A program made the translations under genes and the position numbers. A stretch of 64,000 nucleotides of DNA from Salvia splendens. Lineage: Eukaryota > Streptophyta > Magnoliopsida > Lamiales > Lamiaceae. Below, piece by piece: positions 33,921 through 45,806 of the stretch; position 1 is the stretch's first letter; each line of letters begins with the position of its first letter. The stretch covers positions 22,936,188-23,000,187 of the forward strand of contig NC_056053.1 of the NCBI RefSeq assembly GCF_004379255.2. Reading direction: 5' to 3'. A model generated the notes under the pieces. That model was not told where the DNA came from. It ran no database searches and saw nothing but the letters and a program-made list of their open reading frames with translations.

Positions 33921-34296
33921 AGCTATGGAATTGAAATTCCAATTCCATTGTTTATAACACAAAATTGTGTAGAATTAGAATTGAATTTTAATTGAAAATT
34001 TTCAATTCCATGATATTAATTCTATGGTTCAACAAAAGAATTCAAATTCCAATATTTTCAATTCCATGGGTTAAAACTTAGAGCATCCACATCCGTGCTC
34101 TTGCCAACTAGCACGGATGTGGGTCCGGTCCCACTTTTACTCTATGTTCTTAGGCAAGAGCACAACACCCACACCCATGCTCTTCCGCAAGGACAAGCTC
34201 AAGGGTCCCATCATTCTATTATTTAATTTAAATAAAAACATTTTCACCAAATTAAAATGCATTAAAAATACCCGAAATAATATTACAAATTACAAA

Positions 34297-34450
34297 ATAA
34301 ATTAAAAATTACACAATTAAAATACTAAAAATTAAAAATTACATAATTAAAATACTAAAAATTAAAAATTAAATAATTAAAATACTAAAAATTAAAAATT
34401 ACATAATTAAAATTCTAAAAATTAAAAATTACATAATTAAACACCTAAAA
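34297..34450. repeat. 30-bp AT-rich tandem repeat, about 5 units
   Basis: Unit of the form aaattaaaaattacataattaaaatactaa, less one or two changes per copy. Homologous to 14219-14355. Confidence 0.8.
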
Positions 34451-34474
34451 AATAAAAATTACCCCCGTGGATGA

Positions 34475-35330
34475 CTATTCATCCGGCTCTACCCCCAATG
34501 TTCTTTGGAGACCCCGTATCATCGCCACATGCGATCGAAGTTGCTCGGGGTCATAGTTGACCTATCGGCCAAATTGAGTTGGGCCAAAATCCCCCACAAC
34601 GAGTTGGTGGAGGGTTGAGGTGGCACATAGGGAGCGGGAGCAGGGGCGGATGGAGTCGCGGCGCGACGGCGATTGGCCGCCTTCTTCCTTCCTTGCGGCC
34701 GGCGTTGGGAACTGCCCGGGCCGGTGTCGGGGCTACCCAAGTTAGCTCCGGCAAGTTGGCTAGCCACATCCTCGGAGCCGGCGTCGGATAGAGATACCGA
34801 CCTCGACCGTTTGGAGGAGGAGCTAGAGGAGGATGATACGCCTCCCCTATACTTCGGATGCGCCCGCGTCTCCTGCCAAATATTGAGGTACTTGAACGGC
34901 TTGTAGTTCATGGATTGGTAGGTCGCCAAGGCGGAACTAATGATGTCAAGCTCGCTCCGGCCGCTCCCCGCCGACCGCTCTTCCTGGAGGTAATACCCCT
35001 GGAACTTTTGGATTTCTTCGTTGGCTCAGTATATGGCATTGCGCACCATACTCTCGTTGCGCTCGATTGTTCCATCCGGCCGGTTTTGATTGTACCGGCG
35101 ACACATGCGCCACCAATAATGGTCACCAGATTGGTTCGTGCCAACCTCCGGATCTTCGGAGATTGATAAGTACGCTTTGAATAATTGCTCCATCTCCCCC
35201 GGAGTGTACGGGGTGCGGACACCATGAGTAGGAAGAGGAGGAGTTTGAGAGGGGCCGCTCTCTCTCGCTCTAGGTACGGGTGTCCACCCGTATTGCCCTT
35301 CGGGGGCATCTTGATCGTCGATCGGGTAAG
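34475..35330 (-). pseudogene. Harbinger ORF1, Myb/SANT-like, second copy
   Basis: Minus-strand reading from DDQDAPEGQYGW through GEMEQLF, GDHYWWRICRRYNQNRP, then ALATYQSMNYKPFKYLN, WQETRAHPKYR, a run of eight Ser, a basic stretch and SLWGILAQLNLADRSTM. One base is lost relative to copy 1 just before the end, so the C-terminal GLQRTLGVEPDE is out of frame. It is the most complete ORF1 in the window and defines the domain order. Confidence 0.65.
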
Positions 35331-35613
35331 GTCGGTAGCAACCCGGAACTTGCGAACCTTGGTTTGAGGAGGGGCCGAATATTCCGTTTCCGGACTAGGA
35401 AATGGTTGTTAACCGAACCAATCGGGATTCCAACCGTGGGAGCCGGAGGGGTGATCGCCGTTGGCCAATGGACGGCTGACACGTGGGCTGATCGTTGGCA
35501 CGGACGTGCTCGATGCATCGAGCAGCGACGTGCCAGCGACAAGAGCGCAACGACGAGCAGCGGGTGCCGCGCCGCTGGCATAGACGGATGATTTTCTCCG
35601 AATTCACTCTGCA

Positions 35614-36379
35614 TCTATCTCCTCTCTTCGCGACTGCCATTTTCTCTGTAGATTCGCCTCCTCCATCTCCGTTCAAATGATTCATCAGGTAATTATTCCC
35701 ATCAAAAATTCAGATTTATCACCATCTTCTTATGTTATGGTGTGTATCTTGGTGTTTCTGCTTTTGAATTTGCGAAATTGTATAATTAAATCTCCTTTTT
35801 TTAAATCTGCCAAATTTTTTTTTCAGATCTCGATTGTTAGCTACGGTTGATTGTCTTGAATTGGGCTTTATCTTAGCCGACGTTTTTTGGCTTTTGGGTT
35901 TCTATCTAGGGGTTTTCGGTTGAACTGCTGACTGTTTATACTTTTGCTTGCAATTATTTTCCTGATTTCTTGGCAATGTCTGTTTACGAACCTATGAAAT
36001 TGCGTGAGTTAGGATTTAGGACCCGAGAGATATGTTTTGAATTGAATATGATTTGGGATATGAATGCATGTGCTGAACATCTGATTGATTGAAGTTGCTC
36101 AAAAGCTAGTCATTTTATTATTGAGTAGGCCATAGTTATAGTTTCATAGTTGTGTTATGAGCTCTAAAATTCTTGTTCCAATCTCAAGGAGAAGTTGGAA
36201 GAACTTCCTTACATTCGTACTTTGCTAGAAACACAAATGTAAGGCATTTATGAGCATTCACTCTTTATGTTGAGTTATTTAACAAAACTTGAGATCATCC
36301 TGCTACTATGATTCTATTCGGTGGTAGCAGGTTTTTATATTTATTGAAAGTTGTATGCTTGATCAAGTGTTTAAAGTTT
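35614..36379 (+). other. host-type gene 5' region, function unknown
   Basis: A C/T-rich leader is followed by ATGATTCATCAG and GTAATT, an AT-rich intron-like stretch and a T-rich acceptor, as in a first exon and intron. The next exon closes quickly (stop within about 10 codons), so the protein is not recoverable. This is the only copy that reads on past cctat, the fusion point in the two tandem units at 17693-19978. It may be the lost 5' part of the Myb/SANT-like gene in blocks A-C; that is inference. Confidence 0.35.
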
Positions 36380-36519
36380 CATCTGCTAATCCGAAACTGC
36401 TAGCTCCACTCGCGCGCTATCACTCATTGGCTTTCCTTTCACTAAGTTCCGAATTCTATACTGCTTGCTCACCTGGAAGATTTAATAAATGACTGGAAGA
36501 AGTTATCTAGTGCTCCATA
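36380..36519. repeat. left part of repeat block C
   Basis: Matches 20018-20157 in block B up to the insertion of the element at 36520. Confidence 0.8.
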
Positions 36520-37315
36520 ACTATGCGGCACGGATACGGATACGCGTATCAGTATCCGAAGGATACGGATACGCGGATACGGCTCTTTCCCAAACAACCC
36601 GATACGCGGATACGTTTTAACTATTTTTTTAATAAATAATAATAGTGCATAATAAATTACAAAATAGATATTCTAATGTTATTATACAAATAAAAATAAT
36701 AAAATTACAAAATATTAAAAGCTAAAGTCAATTTCTTTTATGGTCGATTACACCACATCGATTTTTTGGTTATACTTATCCATATTACCAATAATATTGA
36801 TCAAAATATTTATTTATAGTTACAAAATTAGACAAAGTTAATGGAGTAATAAATTGGCCCAAAAAATGAGCCCCAAATATACTCCTTTTCCATCGTGACT
36901 ACTTCTTGCCCAATTCATTCTCCCATTTCCAATTTTCTTCAATCCCTAGTTGAGGCAATAGCGGCGCCTCCCCTTTCTTCTTCTTCTTCTTCATATCCGA
37001 TTAACTGTCGATTTTGTTCCCAAATCGGATTGAAGTTCGTAAATTGAAAGTTGCGAAGTTCTTCGACAGAGATGGACGTTGATTTCGAAGAGGAGAACCT
37101 CAGATCTTTGCAGATAGAGGAGGATGAAGGCCCAATACGGCCCAGCTCGCGGATACGCCGAAGGATACGTATCGAATCTGAGGTTTCCCGGCCCAATACG
37201 GCCCAGCTCGCGGATACGCCCAGGATACGTATCGACGGTGTATCCGTCGCGTATCGGTATCGGATACGTATCCGATACGCGATACGGCAACAGGGTGGCG
37301 TATCGGTGTTATATA
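36520..37315. mobile_element. DNA element with CGGATACG repeats and a captured leader
   Basis: The insertion is bounded by GCTCCATA direct repeats (36512-36519 and 37316-37323); block B has one copy at this place and no insert. The two ends are built of gcggatacg/cgtatccg phrases in opposite orientation, making poor inverted repeats. The middle (~36890-37130) looks like a gene leader with a start codon at 37072 opening MDVDFEEENLRSLQIEED. An 8-bp duplication suggests hAT; 9 bp (Mutator) cannot be excluded. Confidence 0.65.
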
Positions 37316-38066
37316 GCTCCATAATACTTTTCATGGCTCCATACTGTAGATCCGATCAACAAAAAATGAAGGTAATTAGAAAAGTATGGTCTTGAATCCA
37401 GCTCATTTCACTTCACATGCGTGATATGTTTATGAATTGTTTGCTCAATTGTATATAGAGGTGTTGATTGGATTTGTGGGCTATGATCTTTTTTGATGGA
37501 GGGTTATAGGGTTGAGACGATTTATGCATCAAAATTAGGGAATTGTGATTGCAATTATGGCTGATGCAATTATTTCAATTCATGAAGAATATTCAGTTCT
37601 ACATGATTATTGATGTTGATAGTTGCTGCTCCTCCATTTTCCTATTAGGTCAACACTGATGTTTGAAGTTTGAACAGGGAAATATAGTGTCTTGGAGCTT
37701 CAATGGATCATGTTAGGAATTTGTCTTGGTGTTAGGAATTTGTCTTGGAGCTTCAATGGATCATTAATTATGGATCAAAGGTTTCTTGCAGCCATAGATT
37801 GAAGCCAAAATGTTTGTTTCAGAAACTGAAAGTTGATAACCTTCTTTAGATAATTATAGTTGGAGGAAATTTGATTCTTTACATAGTTGAAATCAAGCCA
37901 TCTTATGGATTTCTGCATAGATATATACAGAATTTAGTGTTGATCAGGTTCTAATGGTCACTTCCATCTGCATTACCCAGATTAAGTTGGTAAATTTTGA
38001 TTGATCTTAGGTGAATAGGAGATATTCGTGCATGTGAGGTTAACTGTGATTGTTATTGTTTTGTAG

Positions 38067-38388
38067 GCAAATCCAAAAGTTGCACCTTATAGGAAAAGAA
38101 TTACTACTAATGAGAATTGGGATGATATTTGTACTCCTTTCTCTCAAGATCGTGCAGATGGTCAAGGGTCGAAAACATTTCAAGAAAAATATTAATGAGG
38201 TTGACATTGAGGTTGATTCTCCTACCATTGGAGAATCACTTGATATGAATGTTGAAGAAGATAATGCTATGAGAGATTTGTTTATGAAGAACAGTAGTAC
38301 CTTTTTTATTATTGTTCCTTTACCACTTGAGCAGGATGCAAATACTACTAATTTTATGTCTCTATGCGACCGAAGCAAAGCTAATTAA
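38067..38388 (+). pseudogene. Myb/SANT-like exon remnant (block C)
   Basis: Equivalent to the copy at 8441-8762, sharing the TAA-terminated frame and the displaced acidic frame. Common lesions show that the gene was dead before the block was copied. Confidence 0.5.
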
Positions 38389-38485
38389 GAAAAAACAAAA
38401 AAAAAACAAAGAGCTAACAATACTAAAGGGGATGTCTTAAAAGACATAATTATGGAGGGGTATATATGTTGAAAATTAAAATGGG

Positions 38486-38963
38486 TCAATTTTTGTTGAC
38501 AGCATCTCTGACAGCATCCACTGCACCTTGTGCCTTGGCCTGTGCTTGATTTCCAACCTGAAGCACAATTTTAATTAGTATAAAGAATAATAATACTCCC
38601 TCCGTCCCATTGAAGATGACACACTTTCCTTTTTGGTTTGTCCCAATCAAGATGACACATTACTTAAAATGGAAATCCCTTTATCTCTACTTTATTCCCT
38701 CTCTCTTACTTTACTTTCTCCATTTAACATACAAAATAAAATTGCATAAAATCTCGTGCCGCCCAAGGAAGAGGTCATCTTCCTTGGGACGGAGGGAGTA
38801 CTAATTTATAAATTAAAATGCAAGAAAATATTAATACATCCTGAAGTGATTCCTTAGCGGATTGAGCAGCATTGCCAGCCTTCTCCAAGAGTTGGTTACC
38901 CTTTTCTTGGGCTTGGCCCTTGGCCTCACCGGCTCTGTAGCTGGCGCTCTCTGAGTTATTCAT
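38486..38963 (-). CDS. small LEA protein (KIN2-like), copy C, with MITE in the intron
   Basis: Exons 38963-38838 and 38557-38486 give a 65-residue protein identical to copy B. A 203-bp Stowaway MITE (38596-38798) lies inside the intron, enlarging it from about 75 to about 280 bases. Splice sites are intact and the TATA box at 39046-39053 is kept. Whether splicing efficiency differs from A and B is unknown. Confidence 0.85.
38596..38798. mobile_element. Stowaway MITE inside the LEA copy C intron
   Basis: The ends CTCCCTCCGTCCCA and TGGGACGGAGGGAG are perfect inverted repeats, with TA on both sides. Blocks A and B have the empty site. Confidence 0.93.
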
Positions 38964-39045
38964 ATTTTCTTGAATGAGAAGTTGTAAGAACAAAATAATA
39001 GTATGTTATTATTGATGGTTTGATTGAGGGGTGTGTGCAACCTAG

Positions 39046-39053
39046 TATTTATA
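39046..39053 (-). promoter_or_regulatory. TATA box of LEA copy C
   Basis: TATAAATA on the minus strand about 83 bases upstream of the start codon. Confidence 0.6.
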
Positions 39054-39563
39054 GGTCTTGAGATTAGCGTCAAACTCGTGGCGCCACATGTTAATATGCC
39101 AACGCCAATAATCCCAACCTTACTTCTCATTTTTGCTATCGATAGTTTGTTTTGAAAAGTCATTGTAAGGTGATCCGTGTATATATATGCCAAAATTGGG
39201 GAAGGAGGTTTTGGTTAGAAATAAATGCCAAAAAAACTGAGAAAATTTCCAAATAGTAGATATATTTAATTTAGGTTCATAGATTATTGATTAAAAAAAC
39301 TATTAGTTGGGCATAATTGCAATTATATGTTGGTAGACTTTACATATGTTACGTTAGAAACAGTCAACAGAGCCACTATGGGTTCCTACTTCCTAGTGTT
39401 TTGAATATTTCACATCGACATATAGTACAACTACTACTACTACTACAAATCTACAATACTACCATTAAACATTGATATTACAGATTAATAAATTATGGAA
39501 GTAGTGCACTTGATTTGGGATCGATTCTCCTTCACACCAATTTAAGCCTTTTATTTTGATGTA

Positions 39564-39811
39564 CTCCTTCGGTCCCAAAAAATTAATAAACTAAATGTCA
39601 TGGATTTTATTGTATAATTGGTAAAGTAAGAGAGGTGGAAAAAGTAAGAGAGGAAATGTAGTGGAATAATCATTAGTGGGTTGTGGGTTTAACATAATAA
39701 ATGACGTGTAAGATTATTATCCATTGAAAAAGTTCCATATTTAGACTTTGTCTAATTTTAGAGAACGTTCCAAAATGTTAAAACTAGTCTTTTTTTTTGG
39801 GATAAAGAGAG
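39564..39811. mobile_element. Stowaway-type MITE (block C)
   Basis: Orthologue of 9731-9980 and 27462-27710. The left TA is kept; a TA also follows the right end. Confidence 0.6.
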
Positions 39812-40517
39812 TAATTTAACATATAGTATAACAATTTATGTTTTTTATTCTAATATATTATAGGAGTATTAAATTACACTAGTAAAATGCAATGAATTAC
39901 ACATATTTTAAAATTTAACTGAAATTTGATTATATATGTTTCTCTATTTAAATAAAATTCTTGTAATTTATACTATTGAATAGCAAAAATTTAAACAAAA
40001 GGAAATAAAAGGGAATGGGCGAAATGTATAGCGTAAAACAATCGTTGAAAAAATTGATGTGGTCATGTGGGGTCGTGTGCAAATGGAAAACAATGAGTTC
40101 TTAAACCTTGAAAAAAAAACCTTAAACCCTATTAAAATCAACACTCCACAGTTGGTCGGAGGCGCAGACATATCATATCTGATTCACTCAATTTGCGGCG
40201 GCGCCGCGTGCCACAAAGTCAACCTAACATTCAGCGCGTGAGTATGAATCATGAACCCTAGAAAATTGGTGCAGAATTGGGGTCACCGAAGATAGGAACG
40301 GTAACCGGAATCGCACCTACACGGATAGAACTACTCGACGGAGAAGAGAGAGTGGGAGAAGAACTTTGCATTAATTCACAAGTTTGAGCTTACAACTGAA
40401 ATGGAAACAGCTTATATAGCTGCGTTTACCACTAACAAACTCAAATCATAGATCTAGATCTAACAAACTCTATGCTATGTGTTGATATCCAACTTCGCAA
40501 CATACTTCTCTCGTGTG

Positions 40518-41482
40518 CAGGGGCGGACGAAGAAAAAATTGGCTGTAGGGGCTGGGCTCCACTATATATATAAAATTGACAAGGATTTTAACGCGTAATT
40601 AATAAAGTAAGAGACAAAGAGAAAAATAGTTGAAACTGTGTCATAGATAATGGAACCTATAAATAATAAAGTAAAAGAAAAGGAGAAAAAAATCGCCAAT
40701 CGCAATCCTAACAACTACTGTATAAAAAAATGCATATATATTTACAAACTAGTCCAAAATATATCTAATAAAAATAACAAAAAGACTATATCATTAACTA
40801 AAAAAAATAAAACTCAACTTCAAAATGACCATTGTTATAATTATTTTACAAGCTTGCAACTATTCTCTCAAAATTTTAAAAATAAGAGATGGAATACAAA
40901 ATTAACAAGTTTAATAAATTCTTTACCCCACAATTTGTGTAGAATTTGAAATTTAATTCTCTAATGTCTCAAAAGGCTAAACCCTCCTTTTCAACGTTTT
41001 GTATGCCGCTGCTCTAATCCTTTGCTTTTTTTAAATTGCAACATATAAATTGCAACATACAAGTAGATTACTTAAATTTTATTAAGAAGACAAATTTAAT
41101 TGAAAAAAGAACGAAATTGATAGCACTTTATAAGTTTGAAGTCTCTTTTCAAAAAGTAAAATACGTGTCAAAGTTATTAATGTGGGTCAATTTGACTTTT
41201 TTTATATTAGTTAATTTAATTTTAAATTACTCATCTTCTTTCTCACATCCAACAGCGCTATTGTTATACATTTTCTCTGTAATTTTTCATTTTTCCCTTC
41301 TTTAAATTTTCAGCCCCTTACAATCATTCGTTCCAAGAGAATTTGTTCTTCAGTAGCATTATTTGGTAAGGGCTTAATATCAATTTCCAAAATTTTGAAA
41401 AATTTAGAAGTAGAAAATTACAAAAAATGAAAATTGGGCAAGGGCTTAAGCCCTACCCTCTCACCATGTGTGTCCGCCCCTG
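40518..41482. mobile_element. hAT non-autonomous element, 965 bp
   Basis: Inverted ends CAGGGGCGGAC and GTCCGCCCCTG lie inside perfect 8-bp direct repeats CTCGTGTG (40510-40517 and 41483-41490). Blocks A and B show the empty site with a single CTCGTGTG. The AT-rich interior has no transposase. Confidence 0.95.
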
Positions 41483-41544
41483 CTCGTGTGCATGCACCCA
41501 TGCACACTCTAATTTCGTGTAACACCTCAGCATTTATTTAACAC

Positions 41545-41736
41545 TGACAAACACAGATTTTGTATGTTTTTAAGGATTAGATTTGACTTGTTTTAAATGT
41601 CAATTATGAAAATTATGTTCTTAAATTGCATATGTTATACATTTGGTATTTTTGGCTTGTTTGTTGATAAATGATAGAAAAAGATAGAAAATGGTGGAAA
41701 AGGTCCAAAGTGCAGCAGCCTCTGTTCGAGCCCATT
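41545..41736. repeat. 5' fragment of the 30482-type LTR
   Basis: Its first ~190 bases match the solo LTR from its TGACAAACAC end, then the similarity stops at gagcccatt. It marks the right limit of the repeated array. Confidence 0.85.
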
Positions 41737-41883
41737 TTCTTAGGATGATGTAAATATGATAAGCAGAATAAAAGGCAAAAGTAAAAGGATATTAAAAGAT
41801 TTAAAAAAGGGAAGATATTAGAACAAAATAAATAATTTGACAAAGGATATTATTAAAATTTAAAAAAGAAAAAAATAAATAAA

Positions 41884-41884
<1 letters not shown>

Positions 41885-41964
<80 letters not shown>
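41885..41964 (-). tRNA. tRNA-Leu (anticodon UAG)
   Basis: The minus strand folds into a class II cloverleaf: acceptor GACAGTT pairs with AGCTGTC (one G-U), the anticodon stem is CCAGA/TCTGG around loop TTTAGGC, the variable arm is long as in Leu tRNAs, and the T arm carries GGTTCAAATCC (B box). There is no intron, and the discriminator base A follows. Nuclear origin is inferred from context. Confidence 0.93.
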
Positions 41965-41966
<2 letters not shown>

Positions 41967-42476
41967 CGTTGTTAACATGTTCAATGTAATTGTTTATATT
42001 CAAAATATAGTTTAAACGGTTTGTTGATTTAATTGAGATTTTAATGATAAAACCTCAAGCCGCTAAGGTGGTGGATTGTTCCGAGTCAATACAAAAAAAT
42101 CAGAATAATTTTTTATTAAAAACTCAAAATTATCCATTAACATTCTTTATAAAATACTACAAAAATAGGAAATGGCCATACTAGTAAAAACTGCTGGAGC
42201 AACTATATACAATTAATTTGGAATAAAATCAATACATGGTGTCATAATGTCCACACAGTGAGTCAGTGAGAAAACATAATTTTGAATTAAATTCCTAAAA
42301 TTAATTAGAAACACATAGTATTTCCCTTCCTTGAAACAATAATACAATGCCAAATCCTGTGATGCTTTATCCATTCCTAAAATTAAATTAACTTAACTTG
42401 TTGTTAAGTTAGCTCATTTGATGCTTTATGCTCTTTACATACACCAACACTAAAATGCGCATTTTTTTCAGCCAGA
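41965..42476. other. spacer between tRNA-Leu and the TBL gene end
   Basis: AT-rich; the right end is the TBL 3' untranslated region. No further gene seen. Confidence 0.4.
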
Positions 42477-45400
42477 TCATGTTCCGAATCCCATTGCCAA
42501 CAGCCGAGCATACAGAAGTAGGTTCCACGTGTCCGGAACTCCGGGCAGGCACCAGTGGCTGCAGTCCTGTGGTGCCCGGCCCGCAGTTCCCGGCTCACGG
42601 TTGCTTGATGGGTGCCCATCTTTTCTCATCTCTGTCATATATGTTATGTTCAATATCTCAACCCTGTTTTCCCCTGCATCTTGTCCGAATACCTCCTGGA
42701 TTATTCTGTTGTTCATCGGCTCTGCCTCGAGCTTCGAATAGTCCGTCTCCGGCTCTTTGCTCGTGTTGCAGTAGCCACCTTTGTTCCATTCTCCGTCCCT
42801 ACCAAGTTAGTTTAGACGTTTCTTTTTAGTATGCGATTTAAGAATATGTAACCTCTTTTTAGTATGAGATTTAAGAATATGGTTACATGGACAGAGAATA
42901 AAGTACTACTAACAAAAACTAAGATAGTTGACTTTTTGCAAAAAGATGAAATGACTTATTTAAATTGAAACATTTCGAAAAAGGATACGAATCAATTCAC
43001 CTGAAATGTACGGGTGAGTAACTTCTAAAGAAGACATGAGATTTCCGAGGCTCCAATCTCTGTGTCACAAACGTCTTTAAAGTGTTGAGGGATCTTCGAA
43101 AAGCTTCCATCACATCCATGGTCATATTCACATGTTCCTTTTCTTGAAAATAGTGCCCACTGCCCTATCAAAAGGCGTTAGTCGGCAAATGTTACAGACC
43201 AAACATGAGAACTTATCCTAAAAGACTAGTCTGACAGGAGTATGTAACATATACTTACGAGTGTAACGTTTTGCCTTTGTTCCACCAATGTCCCGCGCTG
43301 AACATGAGGACGTCGGCGCCAACCCACTTGGTCGAGAACCAGTGGAGCTTGTCTATCTTGATGGCGCCCCGGACTTGTTCCGGGGCGTCTTTAGGTGGGC
43401 GAATGATCGACACGAGGTAAGGCACTCTAAAATATTGGAGTGAGAGATTGTAGTCTTGGAATTTTATGGAGAGGAAGCCCTTGTGCTTGGTTATTGGGTT
43501 GCCGTTTTCTTCATATATTGTGGACTCATTGGAAACACCTTGTGCAAGCATGCATACTAGAGATTCCCATTGGTTTCGGCCGATGGAATCGCCGGCGAAG
43601 ACGATTTGCCGGCCTCGGCTCCGCTCTAGAAAGTCCTTGGCATCAAACCTGAGGAAATTATGGGGAAATTTGAAACAATTAGCTATTGTGTTTGATGAAA
43701 TATAATAAGTTTTCATTTTTAAAATTAATTGGTGGCAATAGAAGAGACCCAAAGGTATTTAAGTTGATCTTTTTTAATTGCCCTTCGTATCTGAATTCTT
43801 TGTATTTGTTAATACTTGAACAAAACTATACTGTCACCTTTGTAGGCATATTCGGCTCGAGCATGGAGGTTACTCGGATAGCATGTTAGATTTTACGAGG
43901 CTAAGTACAATCTTATTCACTAAAACAAACCTAATATGTGAAATTTTGAATGGTGAACAACCATATCCTAATAAGTTTTATTCAAAAACAAAATTATAAT
44001 AGGAGTAATGGCTCACCACTATTTAAGTTGATATTGTTTTTTAGAGCTTCAAGTTTACGTGTATCACAAACAGAGTTCAATAACTATCATTATTGTTTGA
44101 CCTATTTTGTAAGTCAACAACAATAATATATTTAGTAATATTATTACTACTCCACATACAATATCTAATAATCACTATACTGATTGAATTGTCAATTCTA
44201 ACATCACTAAATCTCCTTTTTCTAATACAATGTAAAAATGACCATGTCCACCATTTTTCGTTTCAAAAAAAGAAGATGCTTCCTCAAGGCTTAAACACTA
44301 CTTTTTTCAAGATGTAGGGCTACATAAAGATCAAATTAGCTGTTTTATATTATCTTCAACAAAAGAAACCTAAAAATTACACTACTTACACTATAAAAAA
44401 AAAAGGAAATTCCATTTGCAAACATGACATTTGTATGAAAAAAGTTTGGCATCGAATAACTACAAATATGAGACATCATATGACCCTCCTGCTTTATGGG
44501 CTGAAAAAGGGACAAACTCACCAAGCATGAAACCTATGCACTTACCATGTCTCAATTTTATATTTACAGTACAAAAGCACCACTCTTTGAAATTTTATAA
44601 TACTAGATCTTATTTTATCATTTCATATCTGTGATTAAAATCACAATTACATTTTTCTATTACATAAAAGTGAGTCTCATTCCATTAACTTTTTTCATTC
44701 ACTTTATTTTACAATTCTTAAAACCCACTCTCGGTCAGAATATGCCATTACATCGCCTACGGGTGGAGTATATAACACAAGAATTAAATGGACTTAATTA
44801 AATGAAACAACATAAAAAGTCTTCAAATCTCCTTATAATGAATTGCAAAACAAGAAGTGATACATCATACACTCCTTCAGTCTCATAAAAAATAATCTTC
44901 TTTTTCTATTTTGATCCACCCTACAAAATTTTTCTACTTCTGTTTTTCGAAAAAAAATGTTCTAGGTCTCATTTTGCTCTAATAATATCTAATCACTTTC
45001 TCTTGTCATGGCTCTTTTAATTTACTAATTTCACATTAAAACTCTCCAAAGTCTCTATTTTTATGGGACGAGGAAGTAGCAATTAGCAAATAGTAGTAAA
45101 AAATTACAACCAAATCCACATGCATAGCCTCTAAAAGTGTGTAATAAAATAAATAAAGAACAATAAAAAAACACTAATAACAAATTACATGCATTATATT
45201 CACGCAACAAGCAAACGTTTAGACAACGAAAACTTAAGCTTTCTAATGATTCGTCACCAAACCCCATAAATGTAATCCAATGATCACAGAATCAAACCTC
45301 ATATTCTTCAAACTCCATCTCCAAAAATCGATTAAACTAATAATTAATTAAATAAATAAATAAATACCTCGGAATATCGCATTGATGAGGCTGCCATCGC

Positions 45401-45720
45401 CATTTCTGGTAATCGGAATCGCGCCTGCCGTTGCGCACGCAGCGGAAACCCGGATCCAGAAACGGGCAGTTCTCAGTGTAGGTCCGACCCGGCTGGGTTT
45501 CGTCCCAAACCCACTTCCCGTAGCTGTAATCGCACGTTTTCGGAGGCGGGTTTCGGGGCAGGATTCGGGTCAGGAATTCGATGGTGAAGAGAGAGAGCGG
45601 CTGCGACTGCGTGAGGCGGCTGCAGGCGACGACGGCGGCGAGGATTAGGGAGGAGATGATGAGCAAGTGGGCGAGTTGTTTGTTGGGGTGAAGAGAGAGA
45701 AAATGGAGCTTTTGTTGCAT
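42477..45720 (-). CDS. TRICHOME BIREFRINGENCE-LIKE (TBL) protein, TBL10/11-like, 4 exons
   Basis: Exons on the minus strand: 45720-45368, 43648-43259, 43159-43001 and 42798-42477, joined in frame to 407 residues. A signal anchor ([19 protein letters not shown], ~16-34) places it in the Golgi membrane. The TBL domain begins [11 protein letters not shown], holds the GDS motif [14 protein letters not shown] (~135-148) and the DxxH motif [15 protein letters not shown] (~379-393), the Ser and Asp-His of a catalytic triad. The family O-acetylates xylan, mannan, pectin or xyloglucan in the wall. The family branch (TBL10/TBL11) is my guess from the sequence; the polymer acted on cannot be told. Intron 1 is 1.7 kb and holds a MITE. 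No lesion seen. Confidence 0.92.
44870..45076. mobile_element. Stowaway-like MITE in TBL intron 1
   Basis: The ends cactccttcagtctcat and atgggacgaggaag are degenerate inverted Stowaway termini. Left boundary is uncertain by a base or two. Confidence 0.5.
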
Positions 45721-45806
45721 GGAGGGCAGAGAGAAAGAGAGGAATGGAGGAATTTGGGTTGAAGAACGTCAAGCGCGGGGAGGAATAACAATTTATGGCT
45801 GTGATT

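Larger units (their letters stand above)
34081..35613. mobile_element. ORF1-only Harbinger element, second copy
   Basis: The left TIR starts at 34081 after TTA. It contains left-end tandem repeats, ORF1 on the minus strand and the subterminal palindrome. The right TIR is missing: element sequence ends near gacggatga and passes into host-type DNA ending at 35613. Confidence 0.75.
37324..40517. repeat. segmental repeat block, copy C
   Basis: Same order as A and B. It continues past the hAT element at 41491-41544, where it ends at an LTR fragment. Confidence 0.85.

Noticed and set aside
36520..37315. Helitron as explanation of the CGGATACG element
   Set aside because: Helitrons insert without target duplication between A and T; here an 8-9 bp duplication is present.
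42404..42829. Overlapping frames on both strands near 42.4-42.8 kb
   Set aside because: They are shadows of TBL exon 4, which reads in one consistent frame ending DCSHWCLPG...GFGT.
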